From: Amycolatopsis jiangsuensis
GTDB lineage: Bacteria; Actinomycetota; Actinomycetes; Mycobacteriales; Pseudonocardiaceae
Assembly (NCBI RefSeq): GCF_014204865.1
Contig: NZ_JACHMG010000001.1
Location: 4,986,501-5,050,500 of the forward strand
Length of the DNA stretch: 64,000 bases
Direction of reading: 5' to 3'
Position numbers and translations under genes: made by a program. This document shows, piece after piece, positions 56,801 through 64,000 of the stretch (the first letter of the stretch is position 1; each line of letters begins with the position of its first letter). Under the pieces are notes generated by a model. The model was not told the DNA's origin, did no database searches, and was given only the letters and a program-made list of their open reading frames with translations.

Positions 56801-57493
56801 GTCATGCTGCCGTGGATCGTGTTCCACCGGTCCTGGGAGGACAGCGAGGCCGAGCTGATGGCGAAGCTGGCCGAGAGCGCGTTCCTGGACGTCGGCGCGC
56901 ACGTCGGCTACCACACGCTGCGCCTGCTGCGGTCCACTCCGGACGTGACGAAGGTGGTCGCCGTGGAGGCCGACCCGGTCAACGCCGGATTCCTGCGCCG
57001 CAACGTCGCGGTCAACCTGCCGGCCGCGGTGGCCGACCGGGTCACGGTGGTCGAGTCGGCTGCCTGGGACGCCCCGGGCACGGTGCGCCTCGCGCAGGCG
57101 ACGCCGGGCAACAGCGGCGACAACCGCGTGACCGCGGACGGGCCGGGCGTCGAGGTTCCCGCGGTGCGGCTGGACAGCGTGCCCGAGGTGACCGCGCAGC
57201 GGATCGGGCTGGTGAAGGTCGATCTGCAGGGCCGCGACCACCGGGCGCTGGCCGGGCTCACCGAGGTGCTGCGCCGCGACCGGCCGCACGTGGTGTGCGA
57301 GTTCGACCCGGGCGCGATCACCGAGCTGGGCGACGATCCGGCAGCGGTGCTGGCCGGCTACCGCGCGTTGGGCTACACGCCGAAGGTCGTGACCGACGAT
57401 GGCCCGGCCGCGGGCACCCCGGACGACGCGGCGCTGATCGCGGCGGCGAAGGCGGATGAGAAGCAGTTCGTGACGCTGTGGCTGGCACCCTGA
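53816..57493 (+). CDS. Three-domain glycan enzyme: GT-A-like, GT4, coiled coil, FkbM methyltransferase
   Basis: 1225 residues. Part 1 (about 1-290): a GT-A-type transferase with the metal-binding DxD in AAAIYLDPDIELF (around 103-110) and WNLHERPI. Part 2 (about 425-800): a GT-B/GT4 enzyme starting GVNLLGYLTAELGLGEMGR and carrying SEGFGLTVAEAMARAMPVIS (near 668). A coiled-coil-like stretch spans roughly 860-970. Part 3 (about 1000-1225): FkbM-type methyltransferase with the SAM loop FLDVGAHVGYHTLRLL (near 1023) and KVVAVEADP. It likely builds and O-methylates a cell-surface polysaccharide; methylation could cap chain length. Translationally coupled to the SHOCT-like gene upstream. Confidence 0.88.
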   Translation: MPEPGTTACTIVAGNYLPAARVLARSYLAQHPADRFVIAVIDAPRDEAHRDESGANVVGPAAFGITEDDYLRMATAYSVTELATAVKPYLLRELLTTSAAAIYLDPDIELFAPITEVAQLAADHDIVLAPHFLTPLPQDGLEPGDAVIMGTGMFNLGFLGVGKGAGPFLDFWAGRLRHDAIVAPEQQLFTDQRWVDQVPSLFRHHVVTDPGYDVAYWNLHERPIGREADGTLTAGGAKLRFFHFSGYRPEKPWLLSFHCARKPRVLLSHNDDLRAICDSYGAKLREAGYAESLDSIPYGFKDFRDGTPVPKLARRVFREGWIKAERKDKPAPPHAYARDGGQALREWLATPEDQAQAAAGLNRLTHAIWSSRLDLQMAFPHPYSDDAESFRHWCTGSGVTEAGLPEWALPGEPAATHPPHDEFGVNLLGYLTAELGLGEMGRIVLEAIETGGVPVASVLEEKAVSNRTGIERPATVGDPRFPISVLAVNADQTRTILTNHPEVGAGRYRIGLWAWELEDFPQWQHEAFGMLDEVWTVSEFCRRSIAAHASIPVKTIPVPVRDPGEPSPPAREQGEPVRFLFAFDFNSVAERKNPWGAVEAFRRAFPGRDDVRLTVKAINAKLHPNAAERLRAVVRGDDRIELVERYLSVAELHELYESSTCYVSLHRSEGFGLTVAEAMARAMPVISTDYSSTTEFLDASTGWPVPYRMVPVGPDSHPYHAGATWAEPDLDSAAAAMRQVADDPDEAAKRGRRAREAVLRDRSMAAAAEWMRKELGQAYRTWQERRNTVDAPPSAHPLTPLQEATEALRWRPEAGTPSRLPLAPALRKAVLRAIDHYDVHQRTVMGRLLEATEESNRRLLDRVEGLERDLTETRRSAAIVHGIGERFEGLRTTVEELRHRAPDTELALRNLEGDVAKLREGYGGIGSEIEASTASVHEMFSSRDERLDADEKAIQRVTLDVSAMRESARMAHTPVPRGADVVPCDVGALLMPVDEVMLPWIVFHRSWEDSEAELMAKLAESAFLDVGAHVGYHTLRLLRSTPDVTKVVAVEADPVNAGFLRRNVAVNLPAAVADRVTVVESAAWDAPGTVRLAQATPGNSGDNRVTADGPGVEVPAVRLDSVPEVTAQRIGLVKVDLQGRDHRALAGLTEVLRRDRPHVVCEFDPGAITELGDDPAAVLAGYRALGYTPKVVTDDGPAAGTPDDAALIAAAKADEKQFVTLWLAP

Positions 57494-57520
57494 GCTCCTT
57501 CGCCGGAGTCAGGGTGCCAG
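57482..57520. terminator. Bidirectional hairpin overlapping both stop codons
   Basis: CTGGCACCCTGA (57482-57493) pairs perfectly with TCAGGGTGCCAG (57509-57520). Each arm contains the stop codon of one of the two convergent genes, so the last codons of both proteins (LAP) are part of the terminator. Confidence 0.88.
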
Positions 57521-58660
57521 GTGCGCGATGGTCATCAGGTACGCGCCGTACCAGCCGCTGAGTACGGCGGCCGAGGGCAGCAGCACGGCCAGGACCCGGT
57601 TGGGCAGCTTCGCCAGCGCCAGCGCCAGCGGCACGGTGAGCACGAAGGCCGGCAGCAGGAACCGTGCGCGGGACTGGAAGTAGTTCGACGAGCACAGCGC
57701 GATCACCACGGTCAGCGTGCCGTAGACCTGCCACGGCAGCGGCAGCCGTGTCGCCCACGTCCACAGCTGCAGCGCGACCGCGACCAGCACGATCAGCGCC
57801 GTCACGGTGATCCAGCTCGCCCGGTCGACGGTGAGGCCCTCCTTCACCTGCTCCCAGGTGAACTGACCGAAGTCGAAGTGCATCTGCCAGGCGTTCTGCA
57901 GCCAGAACCAGCCGTCCGCGCGGCCGGTGCGGATGCCGACGTAGGCCAGGTAGCCGAGCAGCCCCAACGGCGCGAGCAGCCCGCCCAGCCACGGCCGCCA
58001 GCCGTCGCGGCGCTGGAAGACCGCCACCAGCGCGGCGACTCCGACCGCCGCGACCAGCGCGCCCGCACTCGCCCTGGTCAGACCGGCGAACAACGCGAGC
58101 GCGCCCGCGAGCACCCACTGCCGTCGGGCCACCGCGACGAGCGCCCACGCCACCAGCGCCACCAGCACCGCTTCGGAGTACGCCAGGTGCAGCGCCGCCG
58201 AGCCCGGGCCGACCGACCACAACACCGCCATCAGCAGCCCCACGCGCGGGCTGGCGAAGTCACGGCCCAGCACGAACAGCCCCCACGCCGCGGCGCATCC
58301 GGCGAGCACCGAAACCACGAGCCCGGCCGGCAGCGCCGGAATCCCGAACAGCGTGAGAATCGCCACCAGGCCCGGATAGAGCGGGAAGAACACCAGGCTG
58401 TTCTCCCCCGGCGCCCCGTCCGCGCCCGCCACGACCTGCTGGTCGTAGCCGTGCTGGGCGACCGAGAGGAACCAGCTGGCGTCGAAGTCGTCGACGAACC
58501 GGCCGGGCGAGACGTCGGCCTTCCAGCTCATCAGCCACAGCAGCCCGAAGGAAACCACCTGGAAGAGCAGGTAGAGGCCCACTGCGGGCAGTGCCTGCCG
58601 GACGGCCGTGCGGAACGGGGACGAACGCTCGACGGTGACGTCGAGGGTGGACTGCGGCAC
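57509..58660 (-). CDS. PIG-V-like mannosyltransferase
   Basis: 383 residues from the GTG at 58660. About ten membrane helices; the first external loop has FDDFDASWFLSVAQHGYD and NSLVFFPLYPGLVAIL, the W/D and FFPLYP signatures of PIG-V/GT-C enzymes that use polyprenyl-phosphate mannose. Actinomycete members add mannose to glycolipids or proteins. It converges on the GT/FkbM gene and diverges from the acyltransferase gene, so all three likely serve one envelope glycan. Confidence 0.88.
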   Translation of the reverse strand: MPQSTLDVTVERSSPFRTAVRQALPAVGLYLLFQVVSFGLLWLMSWKADVSPGRFVDDFDASWFLSVAQHGYDQQVVAGADGAPGENSLVFFPLYPGLVAILTLFGIPALPAGLVVSVLAGCAAAWGLFVLGRDFASPRVGLLMAVLWSVGPGSAALHLAYSEAVLVALVAWALVAVARRQWVLAGALALFAGLTRASAGALVAAVGVAALVAVFQRRDGWRPWLGGLLAPLGLLGYLAYVGIRTGRADGWFWLQNAWQMHFDFGQFTWEQVKEGLTVDRASWITVTALIVLVAVALQLWTWATRLPLPWQVYGTLTVVIALCSSNYFQSRARFLLPAFVLTVPLALALAKLPNRVLAVLLPSAAVLSGWYGAYLMTIAHLAP

Positions 58661-58853
58661 GCTCCCCGGACTCCTGCACTACTCGCGTGTGTTCGGACGA
58701 ATTCCCTCCCGATCGTACCGGTGGACGGCATATCCCGAGGCCAGAACGGGTGCCCGTGATCGAATCGCCGGAAGCGGCCATTTCCGGGGAGTGGTCCGCG
58801 GCGGCCGGGCGAGGCGCTACCCTGCTCGAAGCAGTCAGGCCGGAAAGACGGGG

Positions 58854-60440
58854 GTGGTCGCGCTGGCCGAGCAGACCTCTGCCGCGCTGGCCGAGCAGCC
58901 ACCCGCCGAGCCCAAGAAGACCCGGATCGTCTTCATCGACATCGGCCGCGGCCTCGGCGCGCTGCTCGTGTTCTACAGCCACATCGCGCACCCGTGGGTG
59001 ATCGCGAAGAACGACAACGCCCCGTACGTGACCTTCATCGAGGCGCTCACCAGCGATCCGATGCACATGGCGAAACAGGGCATCGGGCAGATCGCGGTGC
59101 CGTTCTTCTTCCTGGTCAGCGGCTTCGTGGTGACACCGATCGCGCTGCGCCAGGGCACCGGCCGGTTCGCGGTGAACCGGTTCATCCGGGTGTACGCGCC
59201 GATGTTGTTCGTGGTGCTGCTCACCGCGGTGCTGCTGCTGGTGAACCTGCACCCGCCCTCGACCGGCCAGCCGCAGGAGCTGACGCCGCTCACCGTCCTG
59301 ACCAACACCTCGCTGCTGAACTACCTGATTTATCCGCAGATCGTGCTGGTGCCGGTGGCCTGGACGATGATCGTCGAGGTCATCTTCTACGTGCTGCTGA
59401 TGGCCGTGCTGCCGCTGCTGCGGCGGTGGACGTGGCTGGCGATCGCGGTCGAGCTCACGTTCATCTTCGTGGTGATGATGAGCCGTTCGCAGCTCGGTCC
59501 GTCGTGGTCGCTGTTCGCGGTGAACGTGTCGTATCTGCCGGTGATGGTGATCGGGCAGACGATCTGGGCCACCACGGCGAAGAAGATCCCGCTGTGGACG
59601 GGCGCGCTGTACGGCGGGTGCGCCTGGGCGCTGTACGTGCTGGCCGACATCATCGACGTCGGCCGCGTCGACTCCTCCTACAACCTCGCCATGGCGTTCG
59701 CCGTGGTGTGCTTCCTGCTGGGCATGTTCGCCGAGGACAAGCTGAAGCAGCGCAAGATCTGGACCCTGCTCTCGGAACGCAGTTACTCGATCTACCTGCT
59801 GCACATGACGGTCACGTTCGTGCTGCTGCAGCTGCTGCGTCCGGCGGTGCCGCTGCCGATCGCGCTGCTGATCCTGATCCCGGTGGTGTTCGGCGTGGTC
59901 GAGGTGAGCTACCGGTTCGTGGAGCGGCCCAGTCACACTCTGGCGCGGCGGCTCTCGCACAAACCGAAGCCGAAACCATCGCCGAAACCGGAGCCGGAGC
60001 CGGTCGAGGACCTGGAAGAGCCCGTGGACAGCGAGGTCACCACGGAGATCCCCCGGGTTTCCCGGCGGCCCGACCCGCGGGTGCGCCGGCCGGCGCCGCC
60101 CCGTGCCGATTCACCCCGCGCTGACCCGCGCCGTGCTGACCCACCGCGGCCCGGGCCGAACGGCCGGCTGCCGCGGAACGGTGGCCGTCCCCAGCCGCAG
60201 CCGCCGCGCGGTGAGCAGCGCACCATGGTGACGCGGCCGGCCGGCGGTGCGCACCGGCCGCGGCCGGACCAGGCGCCGGACCGCGGCGCGGAGCCGCCGG
60301 TGCGCCGCCCCGCGCCGCGGCGGCGGCCGTCAGCTCCGCCGGAGCGCAACCACCAGCCGGACCAGGAACACCACGGCCAGCGCGGCGACCAGGAAGACTT
60401 CCCACGCCATTCGAGTTCCTTCCGCCGGTCCCCTCGCTGA
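58854..60440 (+). CDS. Acyltransferase-3 (OafA/YrhL-like) with Pro/Arg-rich tail
   Basis: 528 residues from the GTG at 58854. The acyltransferase-3 domain (about 20-350) has ten helices, RGLGALLVFYSHIAHPWV with the catalytic His, IAVPFFFLVSGFVVTPIA and RFIRVYAPML. The family transfers acetyl or other acyl groups onto surface sugars. The C-terminal 160 residues are Lys/Pro/Glu then Arg/Pro-rich and presumably cytoplasmic. The last part overlaps a possible 26-codon gene on the opposite strand. It belongs to the glycan locus. Confidence 0.9.
   Translation: MVALAEQTSAALAEQPPAEPKKTRIVFIDIGRGLGALLVFYSHIAHPWVIAKNDNAPYVTFIEALTSDPMHMAKQGIGQIAVPFFFLVSGFVVTPIALRQGTGRFAVNRFIRVYAPMLFVVLLTAVLLLVNLHPPSTGQPQELTPLTVLTNTSLLNYLIYPQIVLVPVAWTMIVEVIFYVLLMAVLPLLRRWTWLAIAVELTFIFVVMMSRSQLGPSWSLFAVNVSYLPVMVIGQTIWATTAKKIPLWTGALYGGCAWALYVLADIIDVGRVDSSYNLAMAFAVVCFLLGMFAEDKLKQRKIWTLLSERSYSIYLLHMTVTFVLLQLLRPAVPLPIALLILIPVVFGVVEVSYRFVERPSHTLARRLSHKPKPKPSPKPEPEPVEDLEEPVDSEVTTEIPRVSRRPDPRVRRPAPPRADSPRADPRRADPPRPGPNGRLPRNGGRPQPQPPRGEQRTMVTRPAGGAHRPRPDQAPDRGAEPPVRRPAPRRRPSAPPERNHQPDQEHHGQRGDQEDFPRHSSSFRRSPR
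60330..60410 (-). CDS. Possible 26-residue membrane peptide
   Basis: An ATG at 60410 preceded by AAGGA 7 bases away opens a frame encoding MAWEVFLVAALAVVFLVRLV plus VALRRS: one hydrophobic helix with a basic end. It lies antisense to the Arg/Pro tail of the acyltransferase gene and 145 bp downstream of the NarL-type regulator on the same strand. Such single-helix peptides are often tied to kinases or transporters. No homologue can be checked here, and chance hydrophobicity in the antisense of Arg/Pro codons is possible. Confidence 0.5.
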   Translation of the reverse strand: MAWEVFLVAALAVVFLVRLVVALRRS

Positions 60441-60554
60441 CTGCCGATGCTCTGCCGATGCTCTGCCGATGCGGCGGCCGAACGGGGGAGGTCGCGCACC
60501 GACACGGCCGGACTCACACCTTCGAGCGAGTCCCGGGCGAAGTCCGTGGAGGCA

Positions 60555-61220
60555 TCACCGGCGCGGGGTGACGAGACCGGATTCGTAGGCGAGCACCACC
60601 AGCTGCGCGCGGTCCCTGGCACCGATCTTCGTCATGATGCGGCTGACGTGGGTGCGTGCGGTCGCCGTGGAGATCACCAGGTGGGCGGCGATCTCGTCGT
60701 TGGACAGCCCGCCCGCGACCAGGGCCAGCACCTCGCGTTCCCGCTCGGTCACCGCCGCCACCGCGGACGGGTCGACGCGCCGGTGCTCGGGACGGCTGAC
60801 GAATTCGGCGATGAGCCGCCGGGTGACCGTCGGCGCGAGCAGCGCCTCCCCTGCGGCGACCACGCGCAGCGCACGCAGCAGCTCGACCGGCTCGGTGTCC
60901 TTGAGCAGGAATCCGCTGGCGCCGGCACGCAACGCCTCGTAGACGTACTCGTCGACGTCGAAAGTGGTCAGCACCAGCACTTTCACCTCGGCGAGGTCGG
61001 GGTGGCCGGTGATCCGGCGGGTCGCTTCGAGCCCGTCGGTGCCCGGCATCCGCACGTCCATCACCACGATGTCCGGCCGGTGTTCGAGCGCGAGCGCCAC
61101 GGCCTGTGCGCCGTCGCCGGCTTCACCCGCCACCTCGAAGCCGTCCTCGGTCTCCAGCAGCACGCGGAACCCGGCGCGGACCAGCGCCTGGTCGTCGGCC
61201 AGTACGACCCGGATCGTCAT
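60555..61220 (-). CDS. NarL/LuxR-family response regulator
   Basis: 221 residues. Receiver with VVLADDQALVRAGFRVLLET, phospho-Asp in IVVMDVRMPGTDG and Lys in GFLLKD; DNA-binding domain TEREREVLALVAGGLSNDEI, then HLVISTATARTHVSRIMTKI. Overlaps its kinase by ATGA. The regulated genes are not apparent; this kind of pair often controls a neighbouring transporter or secreted-product gene. Confidence 0.95.
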   Translation of the reverse strand: MTIRVVLADDQALVRAGFRVLLETEDGFEVAGEAGDGAQAVALALEHRPDIVVMDVRMPGTDGLEATRRITGHPDLAEVKVLVLTTFDVDEYVYEALRAGASGFLLKDTEPVELLRALRVVAAGEALLAPTVTRRLIAEFVSRPEHRRVDPSAVAAVTEREREVLALVAGGLSNDEIAAHLVISTATARTHVSRIMTKIGARDRAQLVVLAYESGLVTPRR

Positions 61221-62338
61221 GTCTGTTCCTCCACGGGCAGCTCGGCGCGGACCTCGAAGCCTCGTTCGGTGGCCTCGGCCTCGACGGTGCCGCCGAGTGC
61301 CGCCGCGCGTTCGGCCATCCCACGCAGGCCGTGCCCGGGGACCGGCCGGCCGGCGCCGTGACCGTCGTCGCGCACGGTCAACGCGAGCTTGCCCGGCCGG
61401 CGATCGAGCCGCACCTCGACCTGCCGGGCACCGTCCGCGTGCCGCACGACGTTGGTGAGCGATTCCTGCAGGATCCGGTACGCCGCGCCGTCGACCGGGG
61501 CGGGCAGCTCGCCGGCCTCGCCGTGCACGGTCACGGCCAGGCCTGCGGCGCGCGCGTGGTCGAGCAGCTCACCGATCTGCGCCAGGCTCGGCGCGGGTGC
61601 CCGGTTCTCCCCGGAACGCAGTACCGCGAGCGTGGCCCGCAGGTCGCCCAGCGCCGACGCACTGGCTGCCTTGATGTTCAGCAGCGCCTCTTTCGCCTGC
61701 TCCGGACGCCGATCCGCGACGTGCGCGGCGACGCCGGCCTGCACGTTGATCATCGCGAGGCTGTGCGCGACCACGTCGTGCACCTCACGGGCGATCCGCA
61801 GCCGCTCCTGCTCGGCCATCCGGTGGCGGTGCTCGTCGGCCTGTCCACGGCGCGCCGCGATGGCCGCGAGCTGATACCGCACAGCCGTCGCGATGCCGAT
61901 CACGGCCGCCGTCCACAGCACGACGAAACCGGCCGAAACGCTGATCGCAAACGTTTGCCATACGATCGCGTGCACACCATAGGCCGCCGCGAGCACCGTC
62001 CCGCCGACCGTGCCCGCGACCACCGGCCCCTTCCGGCGGGTCAGCAGGAACAGCGCGATCGTGGGGACCACGATGACCGGCCCGCCGGGCTCGGCGGAGG
62101 AGTAGTAGGCGAACACCGAAGCGGCCGTCAGCACGAAGATCGGCAACGGGTAGCGGTCGACCACCAGCAGCGTGAGCACCGTCGCGGCGAGCCACAGCGC
62201 ACCGCCCGGGCTGAGCGGCTGCCCCGGATGCTGCCAGCGCCCGGCCGCGCCGGTCGCGCCCAGCACGAAAGCGAGCACCACGACGGTCCGGAACACCCGC
62301 CCGAACCACGGGTTCCGCTCCAGCCACCACTGCCGCAT
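61217..62338 (-). CDS. Membrane sensor histidine kinase, NarX/DesK-like HisKA_3 type
   Basis: 373 residues. Four or five N-terminal helices without a large external domain, then HisKA_3 with phospho-acceptor His in RIAREVHDVVAHSLAMINVQ and a HATPase_c domain (LQESLTNVVRHADGARQVEV, VRDDGHGAG, GHGLRGMAERAAALGG). Signal sensing is likely within or at the membrane. Forms an operon with the regulator at 60555. Confidence 0.94.
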   Translation of the reverse strand: MRQWWLERNPWFGRVFRTVVVLAFVLGATGAAGRWQHPGQPLSPGGALWLAATVLTLLVVDRYPLPIFVLTAASVFAYYSSAEPGGPVIVVPTIALFLLTRRKGPVVAGTVGGTVLAAAYGVHAIVWQTFAISVSAGFVVLWTAAVIGIATAVRYQLAAIAARRGQADEHRHRMAEQERLRIAREVHDVVAHSLAMINVQAGVAAHVADRRPEQAKEALLNIKAASASALGDLRATLAVLRSGENRAPAPSLAQIGELLDHARAAGLAVTVHGEAGELPAPVDGAAYRILQESLTNVVRHADGARQVEVRLDRRPGKLALTVRDDGHGAGRPVPGHGLRGMAERAAALGGTVEAEATERGFEVRAELPVEEQT

Positions 62339-62544
62339 GGGCCAGAAAACTACCCGGCGAACCGGCCCGGCGCGTCCGTCCGCAAGCGGTGGATCGCCCT
62401 ACGCGCGGCGCGGTACCGCCCGCGTACCGCGTTTCCCGACGCGGCGAGATCCCGGAGTCCGGAACAGGTCCGGTTCCTCCGGGATCTCGTCGGGGAGGCG
62501 ACCGAGCCGGGCAGCCGGACGCGACGGTCGCCTGCCCGCTCAGC

Positions 62545-63363
62545 TCACCGGCTGGCTTTCGCCCACAGCAGATGGTGATCGGACACCCCGACCGGAACCG
62601 CGTCCGCGCTCAGCGCGCGGTATTCGCCGGAGAAGAACAGGTAGTCGATCTTCCCCGCACCGTCGGTCCCGCCGTGATCGGTCGTCGCCTCGCCGGCGCG
62701 GCGGCCGCAGCGTTCGCTGGCCGCCTCGTAGAGCTCTCCCGAGCCCTTCGGTCGGTAGCAGGACGCGAACATCGGATCGATGGTCTTCGCCCGCGGTTCG
62801 GTGTTGAAGTCACCGCCGACGATCACCCGGTAGCCGGCCGAGGAGAACTCCTGCGTTTTACCGGCGACGAACTCGATCTGCTTCTTTCGTTCCTCCTCGT
62901 ACTCTCCTTTGGACAGATGGGTGACACAGGCCATGGACTTGTCCTCGGTGGCTGCCACGCACAGCATCCGCCGTGGTTCCGACTCGTCCGAAATCTTCGG
63001 CAGCTGGTAGTTCGCGTATTCGCGCACCGAGTTGTGCACGAAGATCGCGTTGCCGTACTTGGTGCCGTTGTCACAGGTCGGCCCGGTGGGCCCGGCGGCC
63101 GAGTCGTATCCGTCGTCCGCCAGCCGTTCCTTCAACCGGGCGTACTGCGACCCGCACACCTCGTTGAGCGTGACCACGGACGGCTTCCGATCCTCGACGC
63201 TGTTCGCCACCGCGTCGGCAACCGCGGTGTCCCCGCCGTGCTGCGTGTTGCCCGCCATGTTGAACTGCAGGTAGACCCGTTCGGTCGCGGCCTGCGCGGT
63301 CGCCGGTGCCAGTGCCGCCGCCGCGGCCACAGCCCCCACGAGACAGAGGTGTCTCCGTTTCAC
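62545..63363 (-). CDS. Secreted endonuclease/exonuclease/phosphatase-family protein
   Basis: 272 residues from the GTG at 63363, with GGGGAG 6 bases upstream. Signal peptide KRRHLCLVGAVAAAAALAPA with cleavage near AQA. The EEP fold is marked by LQFNMAGNTQHGGD, VVTLNEVCGSQYARLKERL, GGDFNTEPRAKTIDPMF and the catalytic SDHHLLW. Six or so cysteines suggest disulfides outside the cell. It may be a nuclease or phosphodiesterase. The stop of the companion gene upstream is 22 bp away. Confidence 0.88.
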   Translation of the reverse strand: MKRRHLCLVGAVAAAAALAPATAQAATERVYLQFNMAGNTQHGGDTAVADAVANSVEDRKPSVVTLNEVCGSQYARLKERLADDGYDSAAGPTGPTCDNGTKYGNAIFVHNSVREYANYQLPKISDESEPRRMLCVAATEDKSMACVTHLSKGEYEEERKKQIEFVAGKTQEFSSAGYRVIVGGDFNTEPRAKTIDPMFASCYRPKGSGELYEAASERCGRRAGEATTDHGGTDGAGKIDYLFFSGEYRALSADAVPVGVSDHHLLWAKASR

Positions 63364-63385
63364 GTTCGCTCCCCTCGGACGCCGA

Positions 63386-63850
63386 TCAGCAGCTGGGCAC
63401 CCATTTGTGCGAGCTGATCCGATTGTCGGCGTTGGTGCCGTTGGTGAACGTCCAGTTGGCCAGGTTCGACGCGTACTGGTGGTATCCGAGGCAGATCGAG
63501 CCACCGCCGTAACCGGCCAGCCGGTAGAACCGGACGCTGGTGTCGTTACCGCCCGCGGCAGTGCCGTTGTTCAACAGCGAGGATGCGCTGTTGTCGTCCT
63601 TTCCGGAGCATCCTTTCGAGTTTCCGTAGTCGGAGTCATTGCCCAGCATGCTGCAGATCGGCTTGCCGTCGCAGCCAGTGCCCGAGTAGGTGTGCACGTA
63701 ACCGCTGTTGGCCACCTTGCTCGCGCACACATCGGCCCGTGCCCCGGCAGGTGCAGCCGCGGCGGTCGGCTCGGCGCTGGCCAGACCGGGCAGCATGGCC
63801 AGCCCGAACAGGGCACCCGCGAACACCCCGGTGACAGACTTGACGCTCAT
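63386..63850 (-). CDS. Small secreted Cys-rich protein, peptidase inhibitor I36/crystallin-like
   Basis: 154 residues. A signal peptide (SVKSVTGVFAGALFGLAMLPG, cleaved near ASA) precedes a mature domain with six cysteines. The end VRFYRLAGYGGGSICLGYHQ and NADNRISSHKWVPSC resembles the beta/gamma-crystallin-like repeats of I36 peptidase inhibitors (NDRISS-type ending). Family match is tentative. Adjacent to and upstream of the secreted EEP gene, so both may be co-expressed. Confidence 0.75.
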   Translation of the reverse strand: MSVKSVTGVFAGALFGLAMLPGLASAEPTAAAAPAGARADVCASKVANSGYVHTYSGTGCDGKPICSMLGNDSDYGNSKGCSGKDDNSASSLLNNGTAAGGNDTSVRFYRLAGYGGGSICLGYHQYASNLANWTFTNGTNADNRISSHKWVPSC

Positions 63851-63892
63851 TTTCTTCCTCCTTCTCAGCCGCGGCGGTTCCGCGGCAGGCCA

Positions 63893-64000
63893 TCAGGAAT
63901 TCCGGGCGAGGAGTTCTTCGGCCCGGTTCAGCGCGTCGCGCCGGAGACGCTCGGTGGTTTCGACCTCGGAGCGGTACTGCCGGCGCACCTCGTCGCCGTA
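63893..64000 (-). CDS. C-terminal end of an unidentified protein
   Basis: The last 35 codons of a frame entering from the right edge, ending RRDALNRAEELLARNS. The fragment is charged and helical, with heptad-like spacing, suggesting a coiled-coil tail. Too short to identify. Confidence 0.55.
   Translation of the reverse strand, partial: YGDEVRRQYRSEVETTERLRRDALNRAEELLARNS

Noticed and set aside
53798..57289. 1163-codon minus-strand frame opposite the GT/FkbM gene
   Set aside because: High-GC antisense shadow; the plus-strand protein has full catalytic motifs.

Overview
The window is very GC-rich DNA with dense, frequently overlapping genes and many GTG starts. It looks like a mycothiol- and F420-using actinomycete, most likely Pseudonocardiaceae (Amycolatopsis-like). 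The supporting signs are a mycothiol-conjugate amidase, an F420/FMN split-barrel oxidoreductase, IdeR/DtxR-type iron boxes, a fused CydDC exporter, DevR/DevS-like regulators, a SigE-family sigma with a membrane partner, and a PIG-V-like mannosyltransferase. Genus placement is inference; no rRNA or core marker is present.

Layout. 1-5.5 kb: the edge of a DUF4011-type helicase, a DevR-like response regulator, a GT-B-like protein whose start is thrown out of frame by a C9 run, and a convergent STAND/TPR ATPase. 5.7-6.55 kb: a complete IS5-family element with a TTA target duplication. 6.5-15.8 kb: a cytochrome bd operon (cydA, a repetitive ORF, cydB, fused cydDC) followed by a DevS-like histidine kinase whose GAF domain is split by a repeat insert. 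15.8-24 kb: cutA, a UPF0016 cation exporter, DUF998, IclR and hypothetical genes, then an iron block (iron box plus DUF2470 protein, arginine deiminase, three iron boxes plus ferritin). 24.9-32.4 kb: sigma/anti-sigma pair, DUF952, DUF5926, P450, and a translationally coupled MFS exporter plus Mca facing a TetR regulator. 33-43 kb: DUF4328 and rhodanese genes, a LytS / S49 peptidase / LytTR / DUF485-like / acetate-symporter operon, a transposase remnant and an Fpg-type glycosylase. 43-49.7 kb: an ECF sigma fused to a zinc finger and a Ser/Thr tail, tRNA-Gly, a Tat phospholipase C-like enzyme, and Imm7 and DUF2716 genes. 49.9-60.4 kb: two SHOCT-like/TM paralogues, a 1225-residue GT/GT4/FkbM protein, a PIG-V-like enzyme and an acyltransferase-3, read as a cell-surface glycan locus. 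60.3-64 kb: a NarL-type two-component pair with a possible 26-residue membrane peptide, and two small secreted-protein genes.

The strongest unexplained theme is degenerate tandem-repeat arrays (periods about 15, 17, 20, 24/48, 30, 34 and 39 bp). They fill intergenic gaps (15.7, 24.4, 29.1, 32.7, 45.4 kb) and also swell protein linkers (the histidine kinase, CydDC, the ORF inside the cyd operon, the SHOCT-like protein at 49.9 kb). They look like a lineage-specific minisatellite process acting wherever protein structure tolerates it. Long reading frames across the intergenic arrays are by-products and were not annotated as genes.
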